The notes: generated by a model not told the origin, from the letters alone. DNA of 64,000 nt from Nocardia aurantia (GCF_009604425.1 NZ_WEGI01000015.1:124001-188000); one strand, 5' to 3'; numbered from the stretch's first letter, positions 34,238-43,413 are shown. Numbers and translations are program-made.

Positions 34238-34732
34238 TCACTCGCGATAATCGGGCGGGAGGTCGAAACCGTAGCGTTCGCCGAGGGCCCGTACGTCCCG
34301 GACGTCCTTGCGCGCGGGTGGATACGCGGTCTTGAACTCGAACATCCGCTCGGCCCCGATACAGGGCACCTCTTCGCCGTCGATCGTGCCGACGCCGGTG
34401 AAAGAGTCGCTCGGATAGGCGATTCCGTAGATGCTGTTACCGTCCTCGTCGAATTCGAAGACGTGGACGTCGACCGAGCCACCGTCGGATTTCCTGGCCA
34501 GCACGAAATTGAAGTCGGTGGTGTTCTCGTCGCCCGTGTACGTGTAGCCGAGTTCGGCCAGGCACTCCAGCAGCGTGCCGACATCCCGGCGGTGCACCGC
34601 GATGTCGAGATCCGCGTGTGCCCGGGTCTGCCGGCCCAGCAGGGCGTCGACGCACCAGCCGCCGTCGATCCAGATCGGCACGCCCACCGACCGGAGCGCC
34701 CGCCGGATCTCCAGTACCTGTGCCGCGTCCAT
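34238..34732 (-). CDS. Lincosamide/aminoglycoside-type nucleotidyltransferase domain protein
   Basis: This 164-residue protein has the minimal nucleotidyltransferase motif of the LinA/AadB group: IDGGWCVDALLGRQTRAHAD, then DLDIAV. A third acidic residue is available in SVDVHVFEFD. The family transfers AMP to small hydroxylated substrates, including drugs, but many members have unknown targets. GGAGG just before ATG 34732 favours that start over 34771. No HEPN toxin partner is adjacent. Confidence 0.85.
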   Translation of the reverse strand: MDAAQVLEIRRALRSVGVPIWIDGGWCVDALLGRQTRAHADLDIAVHRRDVGTLLECLAELGYTYTGDENTTDFNFVLARKSDGGSVDVHVFEFDEDGNSIYGIAYPSDSFTGVGTIDGEEVPCIGAERMFEFKTAYPPARKDVRDVRALGERYGFDLPPDYRE

Positions 34733-34767
34733 CCCACCTCCCGTGTTCCGGTACCCGGCCCGCGGAT

Positions 34768-35763
34768 TCACTCCGGCAGTCGGGTGACGGCGATCGCCGC
34801 TTCGCTGAGACTACCGAGATACAGCGTTCCGTCCTGTTCGGCGACGCCGGTGACCTGCGCGAAATTGTCACCCTCGCATTGCAGGTCGTGAACCAGGTTG
34901 CCGTCGAAGTCGAACGCCTGGACCCAGACGGTCCGGGCGGGCGCGGGCTGCAGGCGCGCGGGGATCGTCCAGAGCAGCTGCCGTACCCATCCCGGTCGCG
35001 GAAGCAGACTGTCCAGCAACGGATTCCGCGGGCTGACCAAGGCCGCCCAGATCGATCCGTCGCTGCCCAGCCCGAGGTTGTCCGGGAATCCGGGCAGATT
35101 GTCGACCAGCACATCGTGCCGGCCCGCCTCCGGCCCCGTCAGCCGATACCGCGAGAGCCGGTATCCCGCGGTCTCCGCGACCACGACGCAGGACCCGTCC
35201 GGCGCGAGCACCAGCCCGTTGGCGAATTGCAGTCCGTCGACGAGGGTTTCGACGGCGCCGTCGGGATGCCGCCGGAACAGCCGCCCGGTCCCCGAATGTT
35301 CGTAGATGTCACCCATGTAGCGCGAGAGGGGATACCGCCGGCTCGACTCCGTGAAATAGATGCTGCCGTCCGGGCCCTCGACGACGTTGCTGGTGAACCG
35401 CAACGGTTCACCGTCGACCTTGTCCACGAGCACTTCCAGGCCCTTGTAGATCGGGTCCAGCCGTAGCAGTCCGCGTTCGGCGTCGCAGATCAGCACGCTG
35501 CCGTCGGCCCCGGCGTGCAGGCCGAGCGGCCGGCCACCGGTGAACGCGATCTGCACCACCTGCCCGTCGCTCGGATCCACCGCGAGCACCGGCCCGCCCT
35601 CGATCCCGGTGAGGATCCGGCCCTCCCCGTCGATCACCACGTCCTCCGGTCCGCGCCCGGGAATCGGCAGCAGACGCGGGACCGGCAGCGGGGGAGTGCT
35701 GTGCGTCAGGCGTGCTCGCGGCGGTGCGGGTGGCGGCGTCCATCGGTGGGGTTGTAACGGCAT
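34768..35763 (-). CDS. SMP-30/strictosidine-synthase-like beta-propeller protein
   Basis: This ~331-residue protein is a six-bladed beta-propeller of the SMP-30/strictosidine synthase type. Repeating blade motifs are visible (GPEDVVIDGEGRILTGIEGG, EGPDGSIYFTESSRRYPLS, FANGLVLAPDGSCVVVAET and PDNLGLGSDGSIWAALVSPR). Such proteins hydrolyse lactones or simple esters with a calcium ion. ATG 35763 gives a natural start; an upstream ATG at 35844 is possible. It is divergent from the F420-type oxidoreductase operon. Confidence 0.88.
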   Translation of the reverse strand: MPLQPHRWTPPPAPPRARLTHSTPPLPVPRLLPIPGRGPEDVVIDGEGRILTGIEGGPVLAVDPSDGQVVQIAFTGGRPLGLHAGADGSVLICDAERGLLRLDPIYKGLEVLVDKVDGEPLRFTSNVVEGPDGSIYFTESSRRYPLSRYMGDIYEHSGTGRLFRRHPDGAVETLVDGLQFANGLVLAPDGSCVVVAETAGYRLSRYRLTGPEAGRHDVLVDNLPGFPDNLGLGSDGSIWAALVSPRNPLLDSLLPRPGWVRQLLWTIPARLQPAPARTVWVQAFDFDGNLVHDLQCEGDNFAQVTGVAEQDGTLYLGSLSEAAIAVTRLPE

Positions 35764-35892
35764 GGGCAACACCGTACTCGGCGGCGGAAAGCGAATGTTC
35801 GCAATCCCGACCGCAATCCATCTACTCGAATTAGAACTTGTCACTTCAAAAACAGGTAGTTAAGCTCGACCCGACGACGACCGGGAGGCGAT

Positions 35893-36837
35893 ATGACGAG
35901 GCCGGAGGTCGGCTACCTGCTGCCGACACGCGATCAGGCGGTACATGGCCGGCACGAGCCGAAAAGGCTTGTGGCCCAAGCACGACGAGCCGAGGCGCTG
36001 GGGCTCGATGCCGTCTGGGCGGGTGACAGCCCGGTGACCCGTCCCCGCGCCGACCCGCTGCTGGTGCTGGCCGCGGTGGCCGAGGCCACCGAACGGATCG
36101 CCCTGGGCACCGCGGTCCTGCTACCGGCGCTGCGGCATCCGATCCTGCTGGCGCATCAGCTCGCCACCCTCGACCGGCTGTCGGACGGGCGAGTGATCGC
36201 GGGGGTGGGCGGCGGCTTCCCGAACCCGCACACCGAGGCCCAATTCGCCGCGCTCGGTATCGAATTCGGCACTCGGATCAGTCGGATGACCGAGGCTCTG
36301 GAGATCATGCGGTTGCTGTGGTCCGGCGACGAGGTGTCGTTCCGCGGCGCGCACTTCGACTTTCGCGACGTACGGCTCGCGCCGCCGCCGGCGCGGCCCG
36401 GCGGCCCGCCGATCTGGCTGGCCGGTAGCGGTCCCGCGGCGCTGCGGCGAGTGGCCCGGCACGCCGACGGCTGGTTGCCCTATCCGATCGACCCCACGGC
36501 CTACGCCGCCGACCTCGCGGTCGTCGAATCCGTTGCGGCCCGGCCGATCACACCCGCGCTGTACGTGACCCTGTGCCTGGACGACGATCCGGACCGGGCG
36601 CGCGAGCGACTACGGGTGAGCATCGAGCGCTACTACAACGCGCCACTGGAATTCGTCGCCTCGATCCAGGCGTTGTTCGCGGGCACACCGGGCGAAGCGG
36701 CCGCGCGGCTGCGGGCCTACGCCGCCGCCGGCGCACGCCACCTCGTGATCCGCACGGCCACCGACGATCACGAGGCGGCCCTGGAGGAATTCGCCGACCG
36801 GGTACTGCCACTGCTGCGCGCGGACGGTTCGCGATGA
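35893..36837 (+). CDS. LLM-class F420-dependent oxidoreductase
   Basis: This 314-residue enzyme has the luciferase-like monooxygenase TIM barrel. Typical segments are RIALGTAVLLPALRHPILLA, LDRLSDGRVIAGVGGGFPN and PPIWLAGSGPAALRRVARHA. In Mycobacteriales such proteins normally use F420 or FMN. It starts a three-gene set with an alpha/beta hydrolase (ATGA overlap) and an HxlR regulator, probably a small catabolic or detoxification operon. The substrate is not known. Confidence 0.92.
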   Translation: MTRPEVGYLLPTRDQAVHGRHEPKRLVAQARRAEALGLDAVWAGDSPVTRPRADPLLVLAAVAEATERIALGTAVLLPALRHPILLAHQLATLDRLSDGRVIAGVGGGFPNPHTEAQFAALGIEFGTRISRMTEALEIMRLLWSGDEVSFRGAHFDFRDVRLAPPPARPGGPPIWLAGSGPAALRRVARHADGWLPYPIDPTAYAADLAVVESVAARPITPALYVTLCLDDDPDRARERLRVSIERYYNAPLEFVASIQALFAGTPGEAAARLRAYAAAGARHLVIRTATDDHEAALEEFADRVLPLLRADGSR

Positions 36838-37538
36838 CGACATTCGTTCTCGTACACGGGGCCTGGCACGGCCCGTGGGCCTGGGACCGGGTGGTCCCAC
36901 TGCTGCACGCGGCCGGGAAACGAACCCGCACACCGGATCTCACCGCACTCGGTGAGTCCGGACTGCACGACCACGCCGCGGCCGTGGCCGCCGCGATCGA
37001 CGGGATCCCCGGCGGCGAACCGATCGTCCTCGTCGGTCACAGCTACGCCGGACTGGTGGTGCGGGAGGCGGCCGACCTCCGCCCCGGCGCGGTCGGGCAC
37101 CTCGTCCTGCTGGACGGCTGGGCCGGCCCGGACGGGTCGTCGCTGCTCGGCCTGGCCCCCGCGTCCTTCGGCGCCGCGATCCGGGCCGCCGCGCGAACCG
37201 CCGGCTCGGAGCGGTGGATCCCGAGCCCGCCACCCGCCGCCTTCGGCATCACCGACCCCGCCGAAGCGGCCCGCCTGCGACCGCGCCTGGTCCCGCAACC
37301 GTTGCGTACCTTCACCGAAACCACCCGCCTGCACGCGCACGTCGACCGCATCCCCGGCACCGCCGTCTACTGCCGTCCGCAGACCTACCCGTTCGCGCGC
37401 TTCGGCGCGGAACTCGGATACCGGACCGAGCCCCTGGACGCCCCGCACGACGCGATGCTCACCCATCCGGAACCGCTGGTCCACCTGCTGCTGACCGCGT
37501 CGTCGGTTCGGAATCAGGAAGCGCGAAGTCTAGAGTGA
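36834..37538 (+). CDS. Alpha/beta-hydrolase (esterase)
   Basis: This 234-residue hydrolase begins with FVLVHGAWHGPWAWDRVVP, has the nucleophile elbow VGHSYAGL (catalytic serine) and a late histidine in DAPHDAMLTHPEP. It resembles EstC/hydroxynitrile-lyase-like small esterases. ATG 36834 overlaps the oxidoreductase stop, so the two are translationally coupled and probably act on one pathway, for example opening a lactone or ester made by the first enzyme. Confidence 0.92.
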   Translation: MTTFVLVHGAWHGPWAWDRVVPLLHAAGKRTRTPDLTALGESGLHDHAAAVAAAIDGIPGGEPIVLVGHSYAGLVVREAADLRPGAVGHLVLLDGWAGPDGSSLLGLAPASFGAAIRAAARTAGSERWIPSPPPAAFGITDPAEAARLRPRLVPQPLRTFTETTRLHAHVDRIPGTAVYCRPQTYPFARFGAELGYRTEPLDAPHDAMLTHPEPLVHLLLTASSVRNQEARSLE

Positions 37539-37542
37539 GGAA

Positions 37543-38211
37543 GTGGACCAGCGAAGCTACAACCAGTACTGCGCCACCGCGCGCACACTCGACCTCGTCG
37601 GCGAACGCTGGACCCTGCTGCTGATCCGCGAATTGCTCACCGGCCCCAAGCGTTTCGGCGACCTGCAGGCGTCGCTGCGCGGCCTCGGCACCGGCCTCCT
37701 CGCGACCCGCCTGAAACACCTCGAACGCGAGGGGCTCGCCCGGAAGATCACCCTCCCGCCCCCGGCCCGCACCCCTGCCTACGCGCTCACCGAGGCCGGC
37801 GAGGAACTCGGCCCGGCGATCCTGGCCCTGGCCCGCTGGGGCCTGAAATGGGCGATGGACGAGCCCCGCGACTCCGAGACCTTCCATCCCGGCTGGGCCC
37901 TGCTCGGCCTGCGCTCCTGCTTCGACCCCGAGGCCGCCGAAAGTCTGCGCGCCGTCTACGAATTCCGTATCGAGGACGAGATCTTCCATGCGCGCGTAGC
38001 GGATTCGGCGATCGAAACGCTGCACGGTCCCGCCCAGCACCCGGACGCCACGATCACCATGAGCGAGAACACATTCCTGCGCGTGACCCGCCGAGCCCTC
38101 ACCCTCGCCGAATCGATCGAGCGCGGCGAGACCACCGCGACCGGCGACCCCGAACTGCTCCGCCGCCTGGGTGCGGTGTTCCGGCTGCCGCCACCCGCGC
38201 GGCGAACCTGA
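37543..38211 (+). CDS. HxlR-family regulator with SCP2-like C-terminus
   Basis: This 222-residue protein has an N-terminal HxlR winged helix (DLVGERWTLLLIRELLTG, then FGDLQASLRGLGTGLLATRL) and a C-terminal half resembling the SCP2 sterol-carrier fold (DATITMSENTFLRVTRRALT). The combination is common in actinomycetes and suggests a regulator with a lipid-like ligand. It begins 4 bp after the hydrolase and may regulate this operon. Confidence 0.9.
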   Translation: MDQRSYNQYCATARTLDLVGERWTLLLIRELLTGPKRFGDLQASLRGLGTGLLATRLKHLEREGLARKITLPPPARTPAYALTEAGEELGPAILALARWGLKWAMDEPRDSETFHPGWALLGLRSCFDPEAAESLRAVYEFRIEDEIFHARVADSAIETLHGPAQHPDATITMSENTFLRVTRRALTLAESIERGETTATGDPELLRRLGAVFRLPPPARRT

Positions 38212-38222
38212 TCCCGGCGCCC

Positions 38223-38483
38223 TCAGCCCGCCGGCGCGGGCTCGTCGACGGCCTCCAACCCAACCTCGTGACGCGTGCCCGCCACCCGGATCGTTCCGCG
38301 CCCTGCCTCTCGTGCCGCGCGGTACCAGCGGGAACCGACCCCGCGGTACGCGCGAACCCACAGCTCGCCGTCGACGACGACCATGCCGATCTCCACGCCG
38401 GGACGGTCGTCCTCACCGGCGGTCAGGGTCAGACTGTGGCTCCCCGAGAACAGGGTTCGGTCCGCCGGGGGCCACGCGGTCAT
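38223..38483 (-). CDS. DUF2255-family small protein
   Basis: This 86-residue protein has the DUF2255 pattern: a short N-terminus followed by GVEIGMVVVDGELWVRAYRG and SRWYRAAREAGRGTIRVAG. The family resembles a small split-barrel that might bind flavin or a nitroreductase-like ligand, but is uncharacterised. ATG 38483 overlaps the stop of the upstream gene (ATGA), which encodes another split-barrel-like protein. Confidence 0.82.
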   Translation of the reverse strand: MTAWPPADRTLFSGSHSLTLTAGEDDRPGVEIGMVVVDGELWVRAYRGVGSRWYRAAREAGRGTIRVAGTRHEVGLEAVDEPAPAG

Positions 38484-38872
38484 CGGTCGCGCCCGGTGGC
38501 CGACGACACCGGACGGCAATCGCTGCCACAGTCGTCGCCGGTGGGGATGACCGGCTGATCGGCGGCGCGATGCAGTACCGCGTGAGTGATCGCGATCTCG
38601 ATGCCGCCGTCGGTCACGGTGGCGGTGCCGTCGACGAGCAGCGTGTAACCGGCGGCCGCCGCGGGCGGCCACAGGAGAGTGACCGTGCCACGCTCGGCGG
38701 CATTACGACGGGTGCGGGAACCGGCGGACGCCAGCACGATCCGATCCGCCTCCAGCCGGGGCCGGACCTGGACCGCGTGGGGCCGGGCATCGCCACCGAC
38801 GGTGATCAGATAGGCGATGTCGTATCCGGCGAGAGTCCGCGCGAGATCCTCCGCTGCCACCACGACGCTCAT
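38480..38872 (-). CDS. Pyridoxamine-5'-phosphate-oxidase-like split-barrel protein
   Basis: This 130-residue protein resembles the split-barrel flavin-binding fold of the PNPox group (IAYLITVGGDARPHAVQVRP, then RNAAERGTVTLLWPP). It is translationally coupled to the DUF2255 gene and the two may form a small flavin-linked pair. ATG 38872 gives the typical N-terminus; the frame extends upstream without coding character. Confidence 0.75.
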   Translation of the reverse strand: MSVVVAAEDLARTLAGYDIAYLITVGGDARPHAVQVRPRLEADRIVLASAGSRTRRNAAERGTVTLLWPPAAAAGYTLLVDGTATVTDGGIEIAITHAVLHRAADQPVIPTGDDCGSDCRPVSSATGRDR

Positions 38873-39089
38873 CGGGCCAGCGTACCGGGAGGCTCCGCCG
38901 GCGCCGCGCCGGATGAGCGGCGGGCTGCGGGAGGGTCGCTGCCGGTCGGACGTCCGGGTGCGCGACAGGTGCGTACCGGCGCGGCGAGCGCCCGGGTCAT
39001 CGCGATGTACTCGGTGAATTTCGGCTCGGCGGGCCCGAACCGGATATCCGCGCCGGGGTGACCGGAGCGTTGCCACGAACCCGCTCACA

Positions 39090-39118
39090 TTGCAGGGGCA
39101 CCGTGCGGCGGATAGACT
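39090..39118 (+). promoter_or_regulatory. Sigma-70-like promoter for the S53 peptidase
   Basis: TTGCAG-N17-TAGACT is a good vegetative promoter about 70 bases before the S53 start. The rest of the 315-base gap 38873-39187 holds no gene that I can support. Confidence 0.65.
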
Positions 39119-39187
39119 CGTGCCGACTTGTCCGGGGTGGAGATCGCAGGCGCCCCTTGGTGTTTCACTTTCGGAGGGGTGAAGTCG

Positions 39188-40771
39188 ATGAACGGTACGG
39201 ATCTGGTCGCACTGGCCGGTAGCGAGCGCGGAGCTCTCCACTACGTGGAGAACCTCGGGCCGGTCGATCCCGCGGCATCGGTGGAATTCACTGTGGTGTT
39301 GCGCCGTCGCGCCGAACTACCGGCCGAACTGGTGACCGGTTCCGGCACGGTGACGGCCGACGAGCTGGCCGCGCGCTACGGCGCCGACCCGATCGATCTC
39401 GAGCTGGTGGTGTCCACCCTCGAGGAGGCGGGCGCCGAGGTGCACGAACAGCACACCGGTTCGCGGCGGGTCATCGCGAGCGCGCCGGTTTCGGTGGCGC
39501 AGCGGCTGTTCGGGGTCGAGCTGTCCGCGGTCCGTGAGACCGGTCCGGTCGGCGGTGAGCCGGTGGCGCATCGCATGCGCAGCGGGGAGTTGTTCGTCCC
39601 GGCCGCGTGGGACGGCATCGTCACCGCGGTCCTCGGCCTGGACGACCGCCCGCAGGTGCGTCCCCAGTTCCGGCTGCCGGACGATGCCGCGGCGGCGCGC
39701 ACCACCGCGTACACCCCGCCGCAGCTGGCGGCGATCTACGATTTCCCGGCGGCCACCGGGGCCGGGCAGACCGTCGCGATCCTGGAGTTCGGCGGCGGAT
39801 TCGACCAGCGGGACATCGACGGCTACTTCGCCGAGCTCGGCCTGCCGACCCCGAAGATCACCTCGGTCGGTATCGATGGCGAGAAGAACAGCGGCAGCGC
39901 CGACGACGAGATCTCCGGCGAGGTCACTCTCGACATCCAGGTACTGGGCGCGGCGGCGCCCGATGCGGCGCAGGTGGTGTACTTCGCGCCGTGGTCGGAC
40001 CGCGGCTTCCTCGACGCCATCGCGACCGCCGCGCACGCGCACCCCGCACCGGTGGCGATGAGCATCAGCTGGGGCCTGTCCGAGGAGCGCTGGACCGGCC
40101 AGGCCATGAAGGCCATCGACGCCGCCTTCGCCGACGCGGCCGCCCTCGGCGTCACCGTCTGCGTCGCCTCCGGCGACGACGGCAGCCGATCCCGCGACGA
40201 CAGCCCCGGCCCGCACCAGGCGTTCCCGGCATCCAGCCCGCACGTGCTGGCCGTCGGCGGCACCACCCTGTCGGCCCGGGCCGACAACAAGACCGTCGAC
40301 TCCGAAACAGTCTGGGGCGGACCGGGTTCCGACAACGCCACCGGCGGCGGTGTGAGCTCGGTGTTCCCCGTTCCGGATTGGCAGACAGCAGTGGGAGTGC
40401 CGTCCCGCAACGGCCGCCCAGGCCGTGGGGTGCCGGACGTCGCCGCCGTCGCCGACCCCGCCACCGGATATATCGTGCGCTGGCGCGGCGACGACCAGAG
40501 TATCGGCGGCACCAGTGCCTCCGCTCCGCTATGGGCCGCGCTGATCAGCCGAATCACCCAAATCGTCAAGCGGCCGATCGGTTTGGCGCAACCCGTGTTC
40601 TACCAGGGCGTCACGGCCGGCAAACCCGCCCCCGGCTTCCGGGACATCACCTCGGGCAGCAACGGCGCGTACCGCGCCGGCGTGGGCTGGGACCCCTGCA
40701 CGGGTCTCGGCGTCCCCCGTGGCAACGACCTGCTGGAGGTCGTCCGCCGCCACTTCGGCGACCGCACCTGA
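39188..40771 (+). CDS. S53-family (sedolisin/kumamolisin) serine-carboxyl peptidase
   Basis: This 527-residue protein has an N-terminal activation domain (Pro-kumamolisin-like, about 1-165) and a catalytic domain. The Glu/Asp pair appears in DDEISGEVTLDIQVLGAAAP and the catalytic serine in GGTSASAPLWAALI (Ser443). A Gly-rich segment GVPDVAAVADP and a late calcium-binding Asp region are present. S53 enzymes usually work at acidic pH outside the cell, yet no signal peptide is visible from ATG 39188 (GGAGGGG precedes it). It may use another export route or stay inside. Confidence 0.93.
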   Translation: MNGTDLVALAGSERGALHYVENLGPVDPAASVEFTVVLRRRAELPAELVTGSGTVTADELAARYGADPIDLELVVSTLEEAGAEVHEQHTGSRRVIASAPVSVAQRLFGVELSAVRETGPVGGEPVAHRMRSGELFVPAAWDGIVTAVLGLDDRPQVRPQFRLPDDAAAARTTAYTPPQLAAIYDFPAATGAGQTVAILEFGGGFDQRDIDGYFAELGLPTPKITSVGIDGEKNSGSADDEISGEVTLDIQVLGAAAPDAAQVVYFAPWSDRGFLDAIATAAHAHPAPVAMSISWGLSEERWTGQAMKAIDAAFADAAALGVTVCVASGDDGSRSRDDSPGPHQAFPASSPHVLAVGGTTLSARADNKTVDSETVWGGPGSDNATGGGVSSVFPVPDWQTAVGVPSRNGRPGRGVPDVAAVADPATGYIVRWRGDDQSIGGTSASAPLWAALISRITQIVKRPIGLAQPVFYQGVTAGKPAPGFRDITSGSNGAYRAGVGWDPCTGLGVPRGNDLLEVVRRHFGDRT

Positions 40772-40978
40772 CAATCCACTGAACGCGCTCCCCGGCAACA
40801 CCTTCCGGCGAGCGCGTGGAGACCGGGCTCGGTCGACTTCTCACCCAACAGCGCGGAATACGTCACTACGAGACATAGAGCGTCTCGACAGCGCAGCCTC
40901 GCCGGCCCGTCGAGACGACAACGCGCACCCTCCGCGATTTCGCCTCCCGGAGTACCCGTTTCATGGGATGGTGCCGGG

Positions 40979-42001
40979 ATGCTGATCGAATGCGGAGTGT
41001 GGGTCTCGAGGTTAGCTGTGGCCGGAGTGTTCGGGCTCTCGGCGGTCGGAAAGCTCGCCGATCGGGCCGCGACAGCCCGCGCGGCGCACGAATTCGGGGT
41101 GCCGATCCGATGGTCCGCGACCGTGGCGGTGGCACTGCCGGCGCTCGAAGGCGTGATCGCGCTGGGGGTGCTGCCGGAACGGACCGCGGTCGTGGCGGCC
41201 TGCGGCGCGATCGCGCTACTGGTCGTGCTGACCGCGGCCGTGCTGCGGTTGCTCGCGCGGGGAGCGAGGCCCGCGTGCTCGTGTTTCGGTGCGGCGAGCG
41301 CCGAACCGATCGGGGGTGCCACGGTGTTCCGCAACGGCGTGCTCATCCTGGTGGTGGCCGCCGCGGCGGTGGGTTCCGCGCTGAAACGCGGGGTGCCGGG
41401 CGAGTTGCCGGTGTCGCAGTGGGCCGGGCTCGCCGTGATCGCCGGCCTGGCGACCTGGCAGGTGTGGACCCAGGCGCGGGTCGCGACGTTACGCCGGCAG
41501 GTGGATCGGCTGGCGCTCGCGGATCTCGGCAGGGAAGGGCTGCCCCCGGGCGCGGCCGCACCGGAGTTCGACCTGGCCGATACCCGTGGTGGCCGCGTCA
41601 CCCTGACCGACCTCGTGGCCGACGGCCGCCGGTCGCTGCTGGTGTTCGTCCACCCCGAGTGCGAGGTCTGCGCCACCCTGGCCCGGGAGTTGCCGCGATG
41701 GCAGGCCCGGCGGGCGAACACGCTCACCATCGCGGTCGTGGGCAACGGTGACGTCGAGCGGTACGCGGAGTGGGGGCGGGAACTCGAACTCGGTGATACG
41801 ACGATCCTCGTCCAGCAGGGTAACGAGGCGGCGTTGCGCTACCGGGTGCGCGGCACCCCGTCGGCCGTGCTGATCGACCCCGACGGCCGCATCGCGGCAC
41901 CGGTGGCCCGGGGGCCCATGGCGATTCGCGAACTGATCGTCTCCGCGAACGGCGCCGCGCCGCGCCGGGACGCGGGTTTCGAGCGCAGCGGCACGTCGTA
42001 A
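40979..42001 (+). CDS. MauE-like membrane domain fused to thioredoxin-fold protein
   Basis: This 340-residue protein has a four-helix MauE/DoxX-like membrane domain (to about 165) with the family's CSCFG motif (Cys100/Cys102) and a C-terminal thioredoxin/AhpC-TSA-like domain with Cys228-X2-Cys231 (HPECEVC) and a TPSAVLIDPDG strand containing the cis-proline region. MauE and a thioredoxin-like MauD are usually separate proteins; here they are one. It probably shuttles electrons for disulfide formation across the membrane. The ribosome site before ATG 40979 is weak. Confidence 0.85.
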   Translation: MLIECGVWVSRLAVAGVFGLSAVGKLADRAATARAAHEFGVPIRWSATVAVALPALEGVIALGVLPERTAVVAACGAIALLVVLTAAVLRLLARGARPACSCFGAASAEPIGGATVFRNGVLILVVAAAAVGSALKRGVPGELPVSQWAGLAVIAGLATWQVWTQARVATLRRQVDRLALADLGREGLPPGAAAPEFDLADTRGGRVTLTDLVADGRRSLLVFVHPECEVCATLARELPRWQARRANTLTIAVVGNGDVERYAEWGRELELGDTTILVQQGNEAALRYRVRGTPSAVLIDPDGRIAAPVARGPMAIRELIVSANGAAPRRDAGFERSGTS

Positions 42002-42141
42002 CGGCGGGCAGTGCACCGCCGGTTACGACACGCCGAGCGGCGGCCAAGTGCCACAACGTTTTCCGGCGTGTCGATGGATGCTGAAGAGTTACTCTGAGAT
42101 TGCTGTTCAGTCACTGTCCGGCTCGCCAGAGGGAGAAGATC

Positions 42142-42486
42142 ATGGCCGATTTCGCCTTCACCGATTACTCCGGCAAAGAATTCATCATCCGGCTCACCAA
42201 CGAGCAACGTATCGATGAGGCGCGGCGCATCCTGTCCGGCAAGGAGCAGATGTCCGTGCACGTCATGGGCCGCGTCCGCAAACGGGAGGCCGACTACAAC
42301 CCGGGCTGGACCTTCCACCTCGATCCCGACACCATCTCGTTCTTCACCGTGGCCATCGAGGTGTGTGATTCGAGTATCGAATACACCGAGGACCATCTCG
42401 ACGAGGCATGCGGCGCATTCCTGCCGGGCTGCTTCTGGTGCCCGTGGTCGTCCAAGCTGACCAGAGAACTGCCGGCCGCCGCGTAG
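42142..42486 (+). CDS. BP74-like protein
   Basis: This 114-residue protein closely resembles the N-terminal domain of BP74, a calmodulin-binding protein known from Dictyostelium: FAFTDYSGKEFIIRLTNEQR, VHVMGRVRKREADYNPGWTF, HLDPDTISFFTVAIEVCDSS and FLPGCFWCPWSSKLTREL. Bacterial copies have no assigned function. GAGGGAGAA precedes ATG 42142. There is no signal peptide. Confidence 0.85.
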   Translation: MADFAFTDYSGKEFIIRLTNEQRIDEARRILSGKEQMSVHVMGRVRKREADYNPGWTFHLDPDTISFFTVAIEVCDSSIEYTEDHLDEACGAFLPGCFWCPWSSKLTRELPAAA

Positions 42487-42540
42487 CGGCCACCCCAGGT
42501 GCGACGGGGTGGCGTCGCGGTGCGACGCCACCCGGTCTCC

Positions 42541-43329
42541 CTATACGGTTTTCACCGTTCCACCGTCGATGATGTGATCGGCGCCGACGATATTGCCCGC
42601 ACGGTCGGAGACCAGGAAGGCGATCAGCGCGGCGACCTCCTCCGGTTCACTGATCCGTCCCGACGTGGCACCGAACTGCTCCGCCATCGACGCGATCAGG
42701 TCCTCGTGCGCAATCCCCTGGGCCTCGGCCACTTTCGCCCCGAAGCCACCGGGCGCCAGCCACAACGGCGTGCCGACCGGGCCGGGCGACACGGTGTTCA
42801 CCCGCACACCGCGCGGACCGAACTCCTCGCTGAGCCGCTTGCCGAGGTTGGTCAGCGCGGCCTTCGCCTCGCTGTAGCCGACCGGCCCGCCGGTCGGCAG
42901 ATGAGCGTTGATCGACGACACGTTGACGATCGCCCCGCGCCGCTCCAGCAGACTGGGCAGTGCCGCCCTGGTCGTCCGCACCGCGCTGAAGAGGTTGAGG
43001 TCGAACAGCTTTCGCCACTGCTCGTCGTCGATGTCGAGGAATCCGCCCAGTCGAAGTTCGGCGGCGTCACCGCCGCCGACATTGTTGACCAGGATGTCGA
43101 TGCCGCCGAATTCGGCCAGCGCGGCGTCGATCACCGCGACGGCTCCCCCGGCCGTCGACAGGTCCGCGGAAACGGTTGCGGCGCTGACCTTCTCCAGTTC
43201 CGGGGAGATGGTGCGGGCCGCACCCAGCACCCGCACGCCCTCGGCCGCCAATGCCTGTGCGACGGCCAGGCCGATACCCCGGCTGGCGCCGGTGACGACG
43301 GCGGTACGGCCTTCGAGTCCGAGATCCAT
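42541..43329 (-). CDS. SDR-family oxidoreductase
   Basis: This 262-residue short-chain dehydrogenase has TGASRGIGLAVAQAL, NVGGGDAAE, the serine strand VNVSSINAH and the catalytic YSEAK. It belongs to the classical type. An operator-like dyad lies 29 bp before its start and matches one before the TetR gene upstream, so it is probably the regulated enzyme of that TetR. The substrate is unknown. Confidence 0.94.
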   Translation of the reverse strand: MDLGLEGRTAVVTGASRGIGLAVAQALAAEGVRVLGAARTISPELEKVSAATVSADLSTAGGAVAVIDAALAEFGGIDILVNNVGGGDAAELRLGGFLDIDDEQWRKLFDLNLFSAVRTTRAALPSLLERRGAIVNVSSINAHLPTGGPVGYSEAKAALTNLGKRLSEEFGPRGVRVNTVSPGPVGTPLWLAPGGFGAKVAEAQGIAHEDLIASMAEQFGATSGRISEPEEVAALIAFLVSDRAGNIVGADHIIDGGTVKTV

Positions 43330-43357
43330 CAGTGTGTCCTTTCCGGTTCCGAGGTAT

Positions 43358-43373
43358 TTGACCTCGAAGTCAA
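43358..43373. promoter_or_regulatory. TetR operator before SDR gene
   Basis: TTGAC-N6-GTCAA is a perfect 5-base dyad. Read on the minus strand it is TTGACTTCGAGGTCAA, sharing TTGAC and AGGTCA with the element before the TetR gene at 44012-44025. Confidence 0.65.
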
Positions 43374-43413
43374 TAATCAGGGCGTGAAAAGGCCGCCGAT
43401 CGGCGGCCCGCGA

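Noticed and set aside
34238-34732. MNT-type antitoxin of a MNT/HEPN system
   Set aside because: No HEPN gene is adjacent, and the motif set fits the LinA/AadB-type nucleotidyltransferases.
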